NCBI GenBank assembly: GCA_002423435.1
Contig: DIWE01000023.1
Location: 124,001 to 188,000 of the forward strand
DNA from: Clostridiales bacterium UBA6114
GTDB lineage: Bacteria; Bacillota; Clostridia; Oscillospirales; Butyricicoccaceae
Length of the DNA: 64,000 nt
Reading direction: 5' to 3'
The position numbers and the translations under genes were made by a program. The notes beneath the pieces are model-generated. The model was not told the origin of the DNA, searched no databases, and saw only the letters and a list, made by a program, of their open reading frames with translations. Position 1 is the stretch's first letter, and every line of letters begins with the position of its first letter. Positions 42,865 to 50,278 of this stretch are shown here, one piece after another.

Positions 42865-43725
42865 TTGAACCAAAGCGATTGGAACATGCTGGCCGTTTTA
42901 AATGAGGAGCGGAATCTGACCCAGGCAGCGGCGCGGTTGTTCACCGCCCAGTCCTCCCTCTCCTACCGGATCAAAAAGCTGGAGGAGGAATTCGGCGTTG
43001 CCCTGTTTTCCAGGATACCGCGGGGAATTGTCCCCACCGACGAGGGGGAATATCTGATCCGTTATGCCAAGGAGATGCAGCAGAACCTGCGAAACATGAA
43101 GGAGAACATTCAAACCATGCGGGGAAAAATCCAGGGAACGCTGCGCCTGGGCGCCACCACGGCTTTCGCCTACTACAAGCTCCCCGAAATTTTAAAGGAT
43201 TTCCGTGAGCTTTACCCCCACGTTGAGATATTTCTCAAGGTGAGCACCAGCCAGAACGTCTACCGAATGCTCAATCGGGACGAGGTGTCTCTGGTCATCG
43301 TCCGGGGAGACCACCCCTGGCTTGAGGAAAAGCGGCTTCTTTCCGACGAAGCGGTATGTCTGGTCTCCAAGACACCCATCGATATTCCCGACCTCCCCAA
43401 CCATCCCCAGATTATACACCCTACCTCCGGGGTATTTGATATTACCCAAAAATGGTGGCAGCAGAACTTCAGGGTGCCGCCCCATGTCAGCATGGAGGTC
43501 AACAACCTGGATATCTGCCTGCAAATGGTGATGCAGGGGCTGGGGTGGTCGGTGATGCCGATGATCGGCATCAAGGACCGCTCCCATCTGTATACCGAAC
43601 CTCTATTCTGGTCCGACGGTTCTCCTTTGCACCGTCAGACATGGATCATGCTGCGCAACGTCACCATGAATTCCATTGTAGTGCAAACCTTTATCAAGTT
43701 TGTGGTGGATTTCATGAGGAAATAA
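42865..43725 (+). CDS. LysR family transcriptional regulator
   Basis: 286 residues starting at a TTG. The N-terminal winged helix contains NLTQAAARLFTAQSSLSYRI and KLEEEFGVALFSRIPRGIVP; the C-terminal periplasmic-binding-like effector domain follows from about 90. It is divergent from the PrpD-TRAP operon, with a palindrome between them, and is the obvious regulator of that operon. A strong terminator follows. Confidence 0.9.
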   Translation: MNQSDWNMLAVLNEERNLTQAAARLFTAQSSLSYRIKKLEEEFGVALFSRIPRGIVPTDEGEYLIRYAKEMQQNLRNMKENIQTMRGKIQGTLRLGATTAFAYYKLPEILKDFRELYPHVEIFLKVSTSQNVYRMLNRDEVSLVIVRGDHPWLEEKRLLSDEAVCLVSKTPIDIPDLPNHPQIIHPTSGVFDITQKWWQQNFRVPPHVSMEVNNLDICLQMVMQGLGWSVMPMIGIKDRSHLYTEPLFWSDGSPLHRQTWIMLRNVTMNSIVVQTFIKFVVDFMRK

Positions 43726-43744
43726 GGAGCAAATGCTTGAAATA

Positions 43745-43783
43745 CCACGGCGGCAAAAGAATTTGTTCTTTTTGCCGCCGTGG
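43745..43783. terminator. Bidirectional terminator
   Basis: CCACGGCGGCAAAA (43745-43758) pairs with TTTTGCCGCCGTGG (43770-43783) between convergent LysR and FAD/Rieske genes. The T-rich arm and loop add strength. Confidence 0.75.
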
Positions 43784-43786
43784 CAG

Positions 43787-45232
43787 TCACTCACTTGCAA
43801 GGCCCCTCATCGCCGGATTGTTCATCAGATTTCCTCTGTAGTCGAAACGCGAGCCGTGGCAGGGGCATTCCCACGTCCGCTCGTCGGGGTTCCAGGAAAG
43901 CTCGCACCCGAGATGCGGGCATTTTGTCGAGACGGCAAACGTTTCCCCCGCTTCGTTTTTATAGACTCCGACCTTCCGCCCGTCATATTCCACGACGCCG
44001 CCGTGGCCTTTTTCGATATTTTCGAGATGCTCGGCCGGAATCTTGAACAGCCCGGCGGCAAGCCCCGAAACCGATTTGGCGCCGTCGACCGCCAGATTTT
44101 TCATGGAGGCTTTCACATGAAAGCGCTGGGGGGAGAAAACCTCTGAAAACCTGTTTTCCTTTCCCGTGATCATATCGGACAGGATCATTGCGGAAACCAT
44201 GGAGCTTGTCATTCCCCACTTCTGAAACCCGGTCGCCACATAGACGTCCGGCATCGACTCCGAATACCGGCCGATATACGGTATGCCGTCGACGGGCATA
44301 CAGTCCTGCGCCGACCACAAGTACCTCTCGGCCGCGGCCGGGTACCATTCTTTTGCCTGTTTTTTCAGCCCCTCATAGATGCCGCCCTCCCGGTTTTCGC
44401 CGGTCCGATGGCTTCCTCCGCCGAGAATGAGCAGATCTTCATAATTCCGGAAGGAATATCCGTTTTTATCCGCGTCAATATACATTCCGTCAAGCGTCGG
44501 CGCGTTTTCAAACGCGACGGCATAGGAACGGTCCTGATGCATTCTCATGAAATAATAGCCGGGAACGTTGATAAAGGGGTAATGGGTGGCGACAACGACA
44601 GCCTTTGCCTGCACCTGATTCAAGTCCGTAACGACGATGTGGTCCTTGATTTCCCGCACCATCGTATTTTCATAAATTTTAAGCTTTTCGGAAAGCGGTC
44701 TTAAAAATTTCAGCGGATGAAACTGCGCCTGGCCCGAAAATCTCACGGCGCCCGAAACTTCAAACGGCAGCTCGGTCGTGGTGACGTACTCCGCGTCAAT
44801 CCCGAACATCTGCGCGGCTTTTACCTCATCTTTGATCTTCTCCGAATCGTCAAGGGAATACACATAAGCGGGCTTTATCTCAAAGCCGCAGTCGATCCCG
44901 TTTTTTTCGATAATTTCTTTGAATTCTCCGATTGCCTTCTGATTTGCCCCGGCGTACTGGCTTGCCTTTTCCTTACCCACATCGGACAAAAGCCTGCTGT
45001 AAATCAGGTCATGCTGGGATGTTATCTTCGCAGTTGTGTTTTTGGTCATCCCGCCCGCCGTTTCCGCCGCTTCGAGCACAATCGTGCGCGCCCCCTGCGT
45101 GCTTAGCAGATAAGCCGTTAAAATGCCCGCCATCCCGGCGCCGATCACCACGACATCCGCCGAAAGGTTCTCGTTTAGCGGCTCCCTTCTCGGCAATGTA
45201 CAGCCCGCGCTCCAAACCGACTCCATATCCAT
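43787..45232 (-). CDS. FAD-dependent oxidoreductase with C-terminal Rieske [2Fe-2S] domain
   Basis: 481 residues. The N-terminal DadA-type FAD fold has ADVVVIGAGMAGILTAYLL near 25-43. The last 80 residues form a Rieske domain with CPHLGC and CPCHGSRF: Cys-x-His and Cys-x-x-His ligands plus the extra cysteines of high-potential Rieske proteins. Close in type to YhfW-like proteins. The start is the ATG at 45232, five bases after GGAG. It probably oxidises an amine or hydroxy acid, passing electrons from FAD to the cluster. Acceptor and substrate are unknown; it is a single gene. Confidence 0.88.
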   Translation of the reverse strand: MDMESVWSAGCTLPRREPLNENLSADVVVIGAGMAGILTAYLLSTQGARTIVLEAAETAGGMTKNTTAKITSQHDLIYSRLLSDVGKEKASQYAGANQKAIGEFKEIIEKNGIDCGFEIKPAYVYSLDDSEKIKDEVKAAQMFGIDAEYVTTTELPFEVSGAVRFSGQAQFHPLKFLRPLSEKLKIYENTMVREIKDHIVVTDLNQVQAKAVVVATHYPFINVPGYYFMRMHQDRSYAVAFENAPTLDGMYIDADKNGYSFRNYEDLLILGGGSHRTGENREGGIYEGLKKQAKEWYPAAAERYLWSAQDCMPVDGIPYIGRYSESMPDVYVATGFQKWGMTSSMVSAMILSDMITGKENRFSEVFSPQRFHVKASMKNLAVDGAKSVSGLAAGLFKIPAEHLENIEKGHGGVVEYDGRKVGVYKNEAGETFAVSTKCPHLGCELSWNPDERTWECPCHGSRFDYRGNLMNNPAMRGLASE

Positions 45233-45563
45233 CATAGCTCCGTAACCGCTGTTTACATAATGCCGGCGCAAAGCCCAAATGTGCGATGCTCACGCGACAT
45301 TAAAACACGGTTGCCGCTTCATTGCGGCTAAGCGGCCCGCCGAATTTTTTTATGGATAAAATCTTACCCGAACACTTTTTTTAGTGATATCGGATTTAGT
45401 TTTGCCAAAACATCAGAATATATCTATAAAACTGCAAATTTTGACCGCACGAGACGATGTTTTTCTCCTTTTTTTGCGATTTTTTCCGATATGGTTATCA
45501 TATTGAACAAATTTCGCTGACAAATCATACCAATTTTTTGGTTATCATTTTTCTTTTTTATAA

Positions 45564-45592
45564 TTGACAATTTTTGCATTTTTTGGTAATTT
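45564..45592 (+). promoter_or_regulatory. Promoter of riboswitch 1 transcript
   Basis: TTGACA (45564-45569) and TAATTT (45587-45592) with a 17-bp spacer, just ahead of the aptamer. Confidence 0.65.
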
Positions 45593-45599
45593 ATTAGTA

Positions 45600-45680
45600 G
45601 CAAAACTGATGAAAATCAGTGACGCAAAGCTACAGGGTCTACGTCCTTTTTTCAGGATATGACAGCCAGTTGCCGTTGCC
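45600..45680 (+). ncRNA. Cyclic di-GMP-I riboswitch (GEMM-I), copy 1
   Basis: Aptamer signature: ACTGAT/ATCAGT hairpin with GAAA-type loop, then GACGCAAAGC, GGGTCTA, a variable hairpin, and ACAGCCAGTTGCCG. This matches the c-di-GMP-I consensus closely. A terminator follows at once. No convincing gene is downstream (a 63-codon frame at 45718-45909 lacks a ribosome site). Confidence 0.9.
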
Positions 45681-45711
45681 CGATGCGCTATCGGGTGACG
45701 GCTTTTTTGCT
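45672..45711 (+). terminator. Expression-platform terminator of riboswitch 1
   Basis: GCCGT-TG-CCCGAT pairs with ATCGGG-TG-ACGGC, followed by TTTTTT. Its 5' arm reuses the 3' end of the aptamer, so ligand binding should change termination. Confidence 0.8.
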
Positions 45712-45919
45712 TTTATCATGTTTGCAATCTTTTTCCGAAGGGACGGGCCCGCGTTTGAAGAACGATTTGCCATATCAAACCGAAAATCACCGCGCGGTGG
45801 GGTTTTATCCTGCGACAATTATATGTTTTTTATAAGGCAGGCCGGCATCGTTACCACGATGTCGGTTTGGTATGTCCGGAGGTTTTCTTTGGGTGAGAGG
45901 GGATTTTAGCATACATAAA

Positions 45920-45946
45920 AACGCACGCTCATATGAAGCGTGCGTT
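45920..45946 (+). terminator. Terminator hairpin, copy 1 (left of element D)
   Basis: AACGCACGCT and AGCGTGCGTT flank CATATGA. Nearly identical to 46164-46190. Confidence 0.7.
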
Positions 45947-46163
45947 TCAGACTGTAGACAAAGTACGTTCTCACGTCTTTTTTGAAAAAATGCGTTGCGC
46001 TTCGCGTGACCATTTTTTCAAAAAACCGATTAAAATCTCTTTTTTGGGGAATTTATTTCCCCAAAAAAGCCCTTAACCCGCGCCAGACGGGCGCGAAACC
46101 GGGGTTACTCAAAGGGGTACTGGGTACCCCTTTGAAAGCGCGAAGACTTTGTCTTCACGCTCA
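45947..46163. mobile_element. Hairpin-array element D (217 bp) between duplicated terminator hairpins
   Basis: Left end TCAGACTGTAGACAAAGT (45947-45964); right end is the complement of TGAGCGTGAAGACAAAGT. Four hairpins lie inside: TGAAAAAATG/CATTTTTTCA, CTTTTTTGGGGAA/TTCCCCAAAAAAG, CGCGCC/GGGCGCG and TCAAAGGGGTAC/GTACCCCTTTGA. The flanking 27-base terminator hairpins differ at one base. No coding capacity. Confidence 0.65.
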
Positions 46164-46190
46164 AACGCAAGCTCATATGAAGCGTGCGTT
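46164..46190 (+). terminator. Terminator hairpin, copy 2 (right of element D)
   Basis: AACGCAAGCT pairs with AGCGTGCGTT (one mismatch), followed by TTTTATT. It also lies just past the 3' end of the minus-strand flavodoxin gene. Confidence 0.7.
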
Positions 46191-46215
46191 TTTATTCTAG
46201 GGAAAATTATATCTA

Positions 46216-46737
46216 TTATGATTTCGCATATTCGATTAATTCTGCGATGTTCTTCCTGTCCGTAAAGTCCACAGGGTGGTCGTAAGACTCGAGCATCCCT
46301 CTCTCATCGGGCGTTTTCACTTTTTTGCGCTTCAGCGTCCGTTTTAACAGTGTCATCAGGAACTTGTCAAGCGGGCGAAGCCTGCTGTAGTCGAAACCGC
46401 CCCGCAGATAATAAAAACGTATCATTCTCTGCTGTTCTTCGGTAAAGTTTTTGTTTCTGACCTCGTTGATGACACCCTGTCTCAAAGGTGAGGCTCCGCA
46501 TGCATAAACGATCACCTTTTTCCCTTTCAGGCTGTCCAGATTCTGTTTTATGAGCTTTACGCCGTTGATGCCGGCCGCGTATAAGCCGCCTCCGTATACG
46601 ATGGTGTCGTATGCGGCCCATTTTGAAGCATCGGCCTCCGAGGCTTCAAGCAGATCCGCCTCCAGCTCCTCGGCGATCCACTGCGCGTATTTTTTTGCAA
46701 AGCCCGCTTTTGACCTGTAAATGACGATCGTCTTCAT
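46216..46737 (-). CDS. Flavodoxin-domain protein (HemG-like)
   Basis: 173 residues. MKTIVIYRSKAGFAKKYAQW is a flavodoxin FMN loop with the TKxG-type variation seen in HemG-like proteins; YGGGLYAAGINGVKLIKQNL is the second FMN loop. There is a basic C-terminal region (LKRTLKRKKVK). The frame continues upstream, but the start at 46737 matches the fold. In anaerobes lacking heme synthesis such proteins are probably general electron carriers or menaquinone-linked reductases. No heme genes are in the window. Confidence 0.82.
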   Translation of the reverse strand: MKTIVIYRSKAGFAKKYAQWIAEELEADLLEASEADASKWAAYDTIVYGGGLYAAGINGVKLIKQNLDSLKGKKVIVYACGASPLRQGVINEVRNKNFTEEQQRMIRFYYLRGGFDYSRLRPLDKFLMTLLKRTLKRKKVKTPDERGMLESYDHPVDFTDRKNIAELIEYAKS

Positions 46738-46873
46738 ATTTGCGACCATTCCTTTCCAACACGACCTAAATCCTGAAGGCTGCTTGGAGCTTAAATATAC
46801 GATTTTACCGATAAATCCGGTATCTATAATAACCTGTTTTTCTGAAATAAACAATATGCTTTTTCGTTCCGCC

Positions 46874-46902
46874 TTGACATAAAAAGCGAGAAATGTTACC
46901 AT
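46874..46902 (+). promoter_or_regulatory. Promoter of riboswitch 2 transcript
   Basis: TTGACA (46874-46879) and TACCAT (46897-46902), spacer 17 bp, about 10 bp before the aptamer. Confidence 0.6.
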
Positions 46903-46914
46903 CAATTTACAATT

Positions 46915-46994
46915 GTGAAAAGTAAAGCAGGCGAAAGCCTGCGGCGCAAAGCTATAGGGTCTAAGTCCGTTTGGATATGGCTGCCAGTTGCCGC
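46915..46994 (+). ncRNA. Cyclic di-GMP-I riboswitch (GEMM-I), copy 2
   Basis: CAGGC-GAAA-GCCTG hairpin, GGCGCAAAGC, GGGTCTAAGTCC/GGAT hairpin and GGCTGCCAGTTGCCG reproduce the c-di-GMP-I aptamer. It precedes the secreted protein gene at 47160, which it should control. Confidence 0.92.
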
Positions 46995-47023
46995 TGCAAA
47001 TGATTTTGCATGCGGCTTTTTTT
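46990..47023 (+). terminator. Expression-platform terminator of riboswitch 2
   Basis: GCCGC-T-GCAAA pairs with TTTGC-AT-GCGGC, then TTTTTTT. It shares bases with the aptamer 3' end, so c-di-GMP should alter read-through. Confidence 0.8.
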
Positions 47024-47159
47024 ATTTTTGATTTGTTCAGCGGATATTAAATAATGCACTTTCCCCTTCCTGTTGTCCCCCACGCATGATAATAAAAATC
47101 GCCCCGGATGCGCATAATATCATTTGCACGCGGTATTTCAGGATGCGTAAGAGGGGTTT

Positions 47160-47711
47160 ATGAAAAAAGCGGCGATCATAGGGGTTTTATTGCTGGCCAT
47201 TTCCGGCTCGGTCTTGGCCGGCACTCTTGCAAGCTACAACACGGTGATTGACAATCTTGCAGGCGGAAATGTTTCCGCAAGAGAGTTTATTCTTCTGGAG
47301 GAAGGGACGGACTCCTTTGGGACCGACTTCAGGATTGCCCCTTCGGAATCGGTTTCATGGCGGTTCGCCGTTAAAAATTTTAACGGCGATACGGTGTCCG
47401 AACAGGCAATGAGCCTTGCTTTTCATATTGAGCTTACCGCGGCGGGCTCAAAGCAGGCGGTAAACCCGCTCGTTGTGACCGTCAGGGACCAAAACGGCGC
47501 CGTTGTCGGCGCGGGAACGGGGACGGGCAAAATCCCATTTATGTCGTTCCTTCCGCCCGGCCCCGCCGGACAGGCTAAAATATACACCGTTACCGTGGAG
47601 TGGCCGTCTGATAATGCCGCTGACCCCGGTTGCGCGGGAGAGGGGTTTGGGACCGCGATAAATGTTTCGGTCACGGGAGTCGAGATTGCCGAGGACAGGG
47701 AAAAGGGATAA
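47160..47711 (+). CDS. Secreted protein with SipW-type signal peptide, c-di-GMP controlled
   Basis: 183 residues. The N-terminus MKKAAIIGVLLLAISGSVLAGTLASYN resembles SipW-dependent signal peptides, as in TasA, camelysin and related surface proteins; the rest is beta-rich (VSWRFAVKNF and similar). No membrane anchor or LPXTG motif is seen. The riboswitch upstream ties it to c-di-GMP, as is common for biofilm, pilus and adhesion factors in Clostridia. No SipW peptidase is in the window. GAGGGG precedes the ATG. Confidence 0.75.
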   Translation: MKKAAIIGVLLLAISGSVLAGTLASYNTVIDNLAGGNVSAREFILLEEGTDSFGTDFRIAPSESVSWRFAVKNFNGDTVSEQAMSLAFHIELTAAGSKQAVNPLVVTVRDQNGAVVGAGTGTGKIPFMSFLPPGPAGQAKIYTVTVEWPSDNAADPGCAGEGFGTAINVSVTGVEIAEDREKG

Positions 47712-47745
47712 TGACCTTTCCTTTTCAATTTGATACTGTTGCAAA

Positions 47746-47786
47746 CGCAGGCAAGACTACCGCAAATAGCAGTTGTCTTGCCTGCG
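47746..47786. terminator. Bidirectional terminator
   Basis: CGCAGGCAAGACTAC and GTTGTCTTGCCTGCG flank an 11-base loop between convergent genes (secreted protein and HD-GYP). Confidence 0.7.
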
Positions 47787-47825
47787 TATCGTTTTATCGC
47801 AAAACGTGTGGAATATTCCCGTTTG

Positions 47826-48779
47826 TCATATGTACCGGCCTGCAATATCTCCGAAAATACGGGCCAGCTCGGGATCAAACTGCGTCCCGGCGTTGCGGTA
47901 AAGCTCGGCGACAGCCTCGTCCACGCTTATCGCTTCCCTGTACGCTCTGCTGGCGGTCATCGCGTCAAAGGCATCCGCCACCGCGAGAATACGGCACATC
48001 AGGGGGATTTTTTCGCCCGCAAGCCCCAAAGGATATCCCCCGCCGTCCCAGTGCTCATGATGCGCGAGAATGCATCCGGCAACCTCCATCAGATCCGTCG
48101 TATGCCGGACAATGCGGTATCCGATCTCGGGATGGCGCCTCATTTCCTTCCATTCCTCGTCCGTCAGGGGACCGGATTTTCGCAGGATGCTCTGGCGCAC
48201 ACCGACTTTGCCGACATCATGAAGCATCGCCAAAAGAGAAAGCTCGCTTTTCTCCTCGGAGGAAAGCTTGAGCTTGTCAGCCAGCAGGCCGCAGTAATCC
48301 ATTACCCTTTCCGCATGGTTTTCCGCCTCGGGGCTTCTCTCAAAAAGAATCGCGAGGAACGTTCCGGCGATATCGTTTCTGATGCCCGTTGCCTCCGTAA
48401 GCTTCCGGCAGCATCTCCATTCCTCGGCCTCTCCCGAAGCAATATCCTGAAAGACGGTGATAAAATATTCGTTCTCCGGGGAAAAAGCGGTAACTTTATA
48501 AAAATCCCCGAGAAAATCAACGTAACGGATGGTTTCCTGCGTTACCCCCGTCAGCGCCACAGTGCCGCAGAAATCCACCCAATCGGACTGATCCGTCGAA
48601 GCCCCCGGAAAAATCTTAGACGCCCTTTTCCCCAAAATCGACTCTCTGTTTAACCCGATCATTTTTTCAAAGGCATGATTTACGCTCAGGACAACGTAAT
48701 CCTTCGCTTTTCCCCTGCTGTTTAATATGATTTTCTGATAGGCATATCTTAAAGGGATCTTTTTTACCGAATCCTTCAC
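47826..48779 (-). CDS. HD-GYP domain protein with N-terminal PAS domain
   Basis: 317 residues. A PAS-like sensor covers about 10-115 (NHAFEKMIGLNRESILG). The HD-GYP domain follows: LLAMLHDVGKVGV (HD), RRHPEIGYRIV, LAHHEHWDGGGYPLGL and RILAVADAFDAMTASRAYR. The motif reads HHE-x2-D-GxGYP, consistent with an active phosphodiesterase. It likely degrades c-di-GMP to pGpG or GMP in response to the PAS signal. Its place beside a c-di-GMP riboswitch gene makes local signalling plausible. Confidence 0.9.
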   Translation of the reverse strand: MKDSVKKIPLRYAYQKIILNSRGKAKDYVVLSVNHAFEKMIGLNRESILGKRASKIFPGASTDQSDWVDFCGTVALTGVTQETIRYVDFLGDFYKVTAFSPENEYFITVFQDIASGEAEEWRCCRKLTEATGIRNDIAGTFLAILFERSPEAENHAERVMDYCGLLADKLKLSSEEKSELSLLAMLHDVGKVGVRQSILRKSGPLTDEEWKEMRRHPEIGYRIVRHTTDLMEVAGCILAHHEHWDGGGYPLGLAGEKIPLMCRILAVADAFDAMTASRAYREAISVDEAVAELYRNAGTQFDPELARIFGDIAGRYI

Positions 48780-48993
48780 TACTTTTCCTGTCGTTTTTAA
48801 TCATTCCTTCCGTATAACTTACGGCGCCGGAGGCCTGAGAACACGAGTGATTCATATCAGGCGCATGAATTACAACTTGAAAGGTATAAATCAATTATAT
48901 ATGGAAAATAATATAAACACAAGTGTATAAATACCCTTACGGTTTGTTTAATGCAATATTCATAATTGATAAAGTTATATTAGGGTGATTAAA

Positions 48994-49323
48994 ATGGAAA
49001 TAGATTATGCACAATTGGGTAAAAGAATCGCAAAACGACGCAGAGTATTAAACCTGTCACAGGGTGAAGTCGCGGAAGCCACCGGATTGAGCAACAACTA
49101 TATTTCCAATATCGAAAACAATCATTCAATCCCAAGCATTGAAACGCTGATGAAAGTCTGTAAAGCGCTCAACACAACGCCGGATTATTTTCTTTTGGGC
49201 ATTTTTAAGCAGGTTGACGACAACGTTTTCACGGAAATCAGTGAAAAAATCAGACTCTGCAACAAGCAAAAGCTGAAATTGATCAATCATTTTATAACCT
49301 GGGTGATTGACGAGCCGCTTTAA
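48994..49323 (+). CDS. Small XRE-family helix-turn-helix regulator
   Basis: 109 residues. A classic XRE helix-turn-helix covers about 6-62 (LSQGEVAEATGLSNNYISNI, then SIPSIETLMKVCKALNTTPD); the C-terminal 45 residues are helical, perhaps for dimerisation. The ATG at 48994 is six bases after AGGGTG; a GTG at 48985 is in frame but overlaps that site. The 16 bases TGATAAAGTTATATTA 12 bp upstream recur before the gene at 60618. A terminator follows. Confidence 0.88.
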   Translation: MEIDYAQLGKRIAKRRRVLNLSQGEVAEATGLSNNYISNIENNHSIPSIETLMKVCKALNTTPDYFLLGIFKQVDDNVFTEISEKIRLCNKQKLKLINHFITWVIDEPL

Positions 49324-49353
49324 TTGAATCGCTTACCAATTTTCAGCAGCCCT

Positions 49354-49376
49354 GAAACCCCGTAAAACGGGGTTTC
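49354..49376 (+). terminator. Terminator after XRE gene
   Basis: GAAACCCCGT and ACGGGGTTTC flank AAA, followed by CTTTTTA. Confidence 0.85.
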
Positions 49377-49532
49377 CTTTTTATGTGATTTTCTCTCTAA
49401 CCGCGGCAAAAGCGGGCCGGTCGCGGATATTGTTGCGGTGTCAAAGTATAAAATGCGCAAAATCTGGAGAGTTTAATAGAGCAGATAGCCATTTCCAGAA
49501 CGGATTTTATTTTTCGGGGAGGATTCCAAAAC

Positions 49533-50153
49533 ATGAAAAAGAAAACAATAATGCTGTCGATGATTCTGGCCGCGGCATTATTAACATCCTGTACAAGAAA
49601 CACCACGCCCTCTACCACCACTACAGTGCCGGGTACCACAACCCCGGGCACGACAACGACGGCGCCGGGTACGACTACAGCGCCGGGCACCACAACGACT
49701 CCGGGTACCGATACCGTGACGTCCGCGTCAATCGTCGACAACAACTCGGCCTTTGAAAATGCCATCAGCAGTACCGGCACCTGGATCATATGTCTGACGA
49801 AGGATCTGACCTTTGACAAAGACCTTACGCTGGACGGCGAATTCAAAAACGGAAAGAAAGACGACCAGGGCAAGGACGTCATACAGCGCAAAATCGCTCT
49901 GTACACACAGGACGAAAACCGCACCGTCACCTCCCGGTTTACGCTGACCGCGCCGAAGCTGACGATCAACAGCCCCAACGCAAGCATCCAGCACGGGACG
50001 TTTAAGGGCGATCTTTATGTCTCCGCAGAGAATTTTGAGCTTGTCGACGCCGCTGTTGAAGGCAACGTTTATTTTTCCACCGACGCTGTCAAGAATTCTT
50101 TCAAAATGGATGCGACGAGCTCCGTCACCGGAAAGCAGGAAATAAAGTCCTGA
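49533..50153 (+). CDS. Lipoprotein with Thr/Pro/Gly repeat linker, function unknown
   Basis: 206 residues. Signal peptide ends at a lipobox cysteine near residue 20 (LAAALLTSC). Residues 24-60 are a repeat of units such as PGTTT and APGTTT, a probable extended and possibly glycosylated stalk. The C-terminal 140 residues look beta-rich (KDLTFDKDLTLDGEF, NASIQHGTFKGDLYVS) and may form a short beta-helix. No FMN_bind motif was seen, so it is not a PplA homologue. GGGGAGGA precedes the ATG. Confidence 0.8.
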   Translation: MKKKTIMLSMILAAALLTSCTRNTTPSTTTTVPGTTTPGTTTTAPGTTTAPGTTTTPGTDTVTSASIVDNNSAFENAISSTGTWIICLTKDLTFDKDLTLDGEFKNGKKDDQGKDVIQRKIALYTQDENRTVTSRFTLTAPKLTINSPNASIQHGTFKGDLYVSAENFELVDAAVEGNVYFSTDAVKNSFKMDATSSVTGKQEIKS

Positions 50154-50224
50154 TCTTGAAATCCCGCTCTTTCTGAATAAAGGCGGGCGGCCGGCTTAAA
50201 ACAGGTTCGTTTTGATGCTCTTAA

Positions 50225-50266
50225 GGGGTGTTGCGAAATGTGAGGATATGCATTTCGCGGCACCCC
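50225..50266 (+). terminator. Terminator after lipoprotein gene
   Basis: GGGGTGTTGCGAAATG pairs with CATTTCGCGGCACCCC (G-U pairs allowed). The stem core resembles hairpins at 24023 and 24674. TGCTTTTAT follows. Confidence 0.7.
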
Positions 50267-50278
50267 TGCTTTTATCCG

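Larger units (their letters stand above)
45233..46215. other. Gene-poor region with riboswitch and element D
   Basis: 983 bp. It holds the FAD/Rieske promoter area, then a sigma-70 promoter (45564-45592), a c-di-GMP-I riboswitch (45600-45680) with terminator, a short unsupported frame (45718-45909) and hairpin-array element D. The segment 45300-45560 is AT-rich and shows nothing recognisable. Confidence 0.6.
46738..47159. other. Riboswitch-bearing leader region
   Basis: 422 bp holding the promoter at 46874-46902, the second c-di-GMP-I riboswitch and its terminator, then about 135 bp of leader to the secreted protein gene with no further signal recognised. Confidence 0.6.

Noticed and set aside
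45619..45909. Frame covering riboswitch 1 and the following bases
   Set aside because: Its first half is the riboswitch itself; the remaining 63 codons have no ribosome site, so it is not called as a gene, only mentioned in a finding.
49533..50153. Lipoprotein considered as PplA of the electron export locus
   Set aside because: It has no FMN_bind domain or flavinylation motif and is convergent with menA rather than in its operon.
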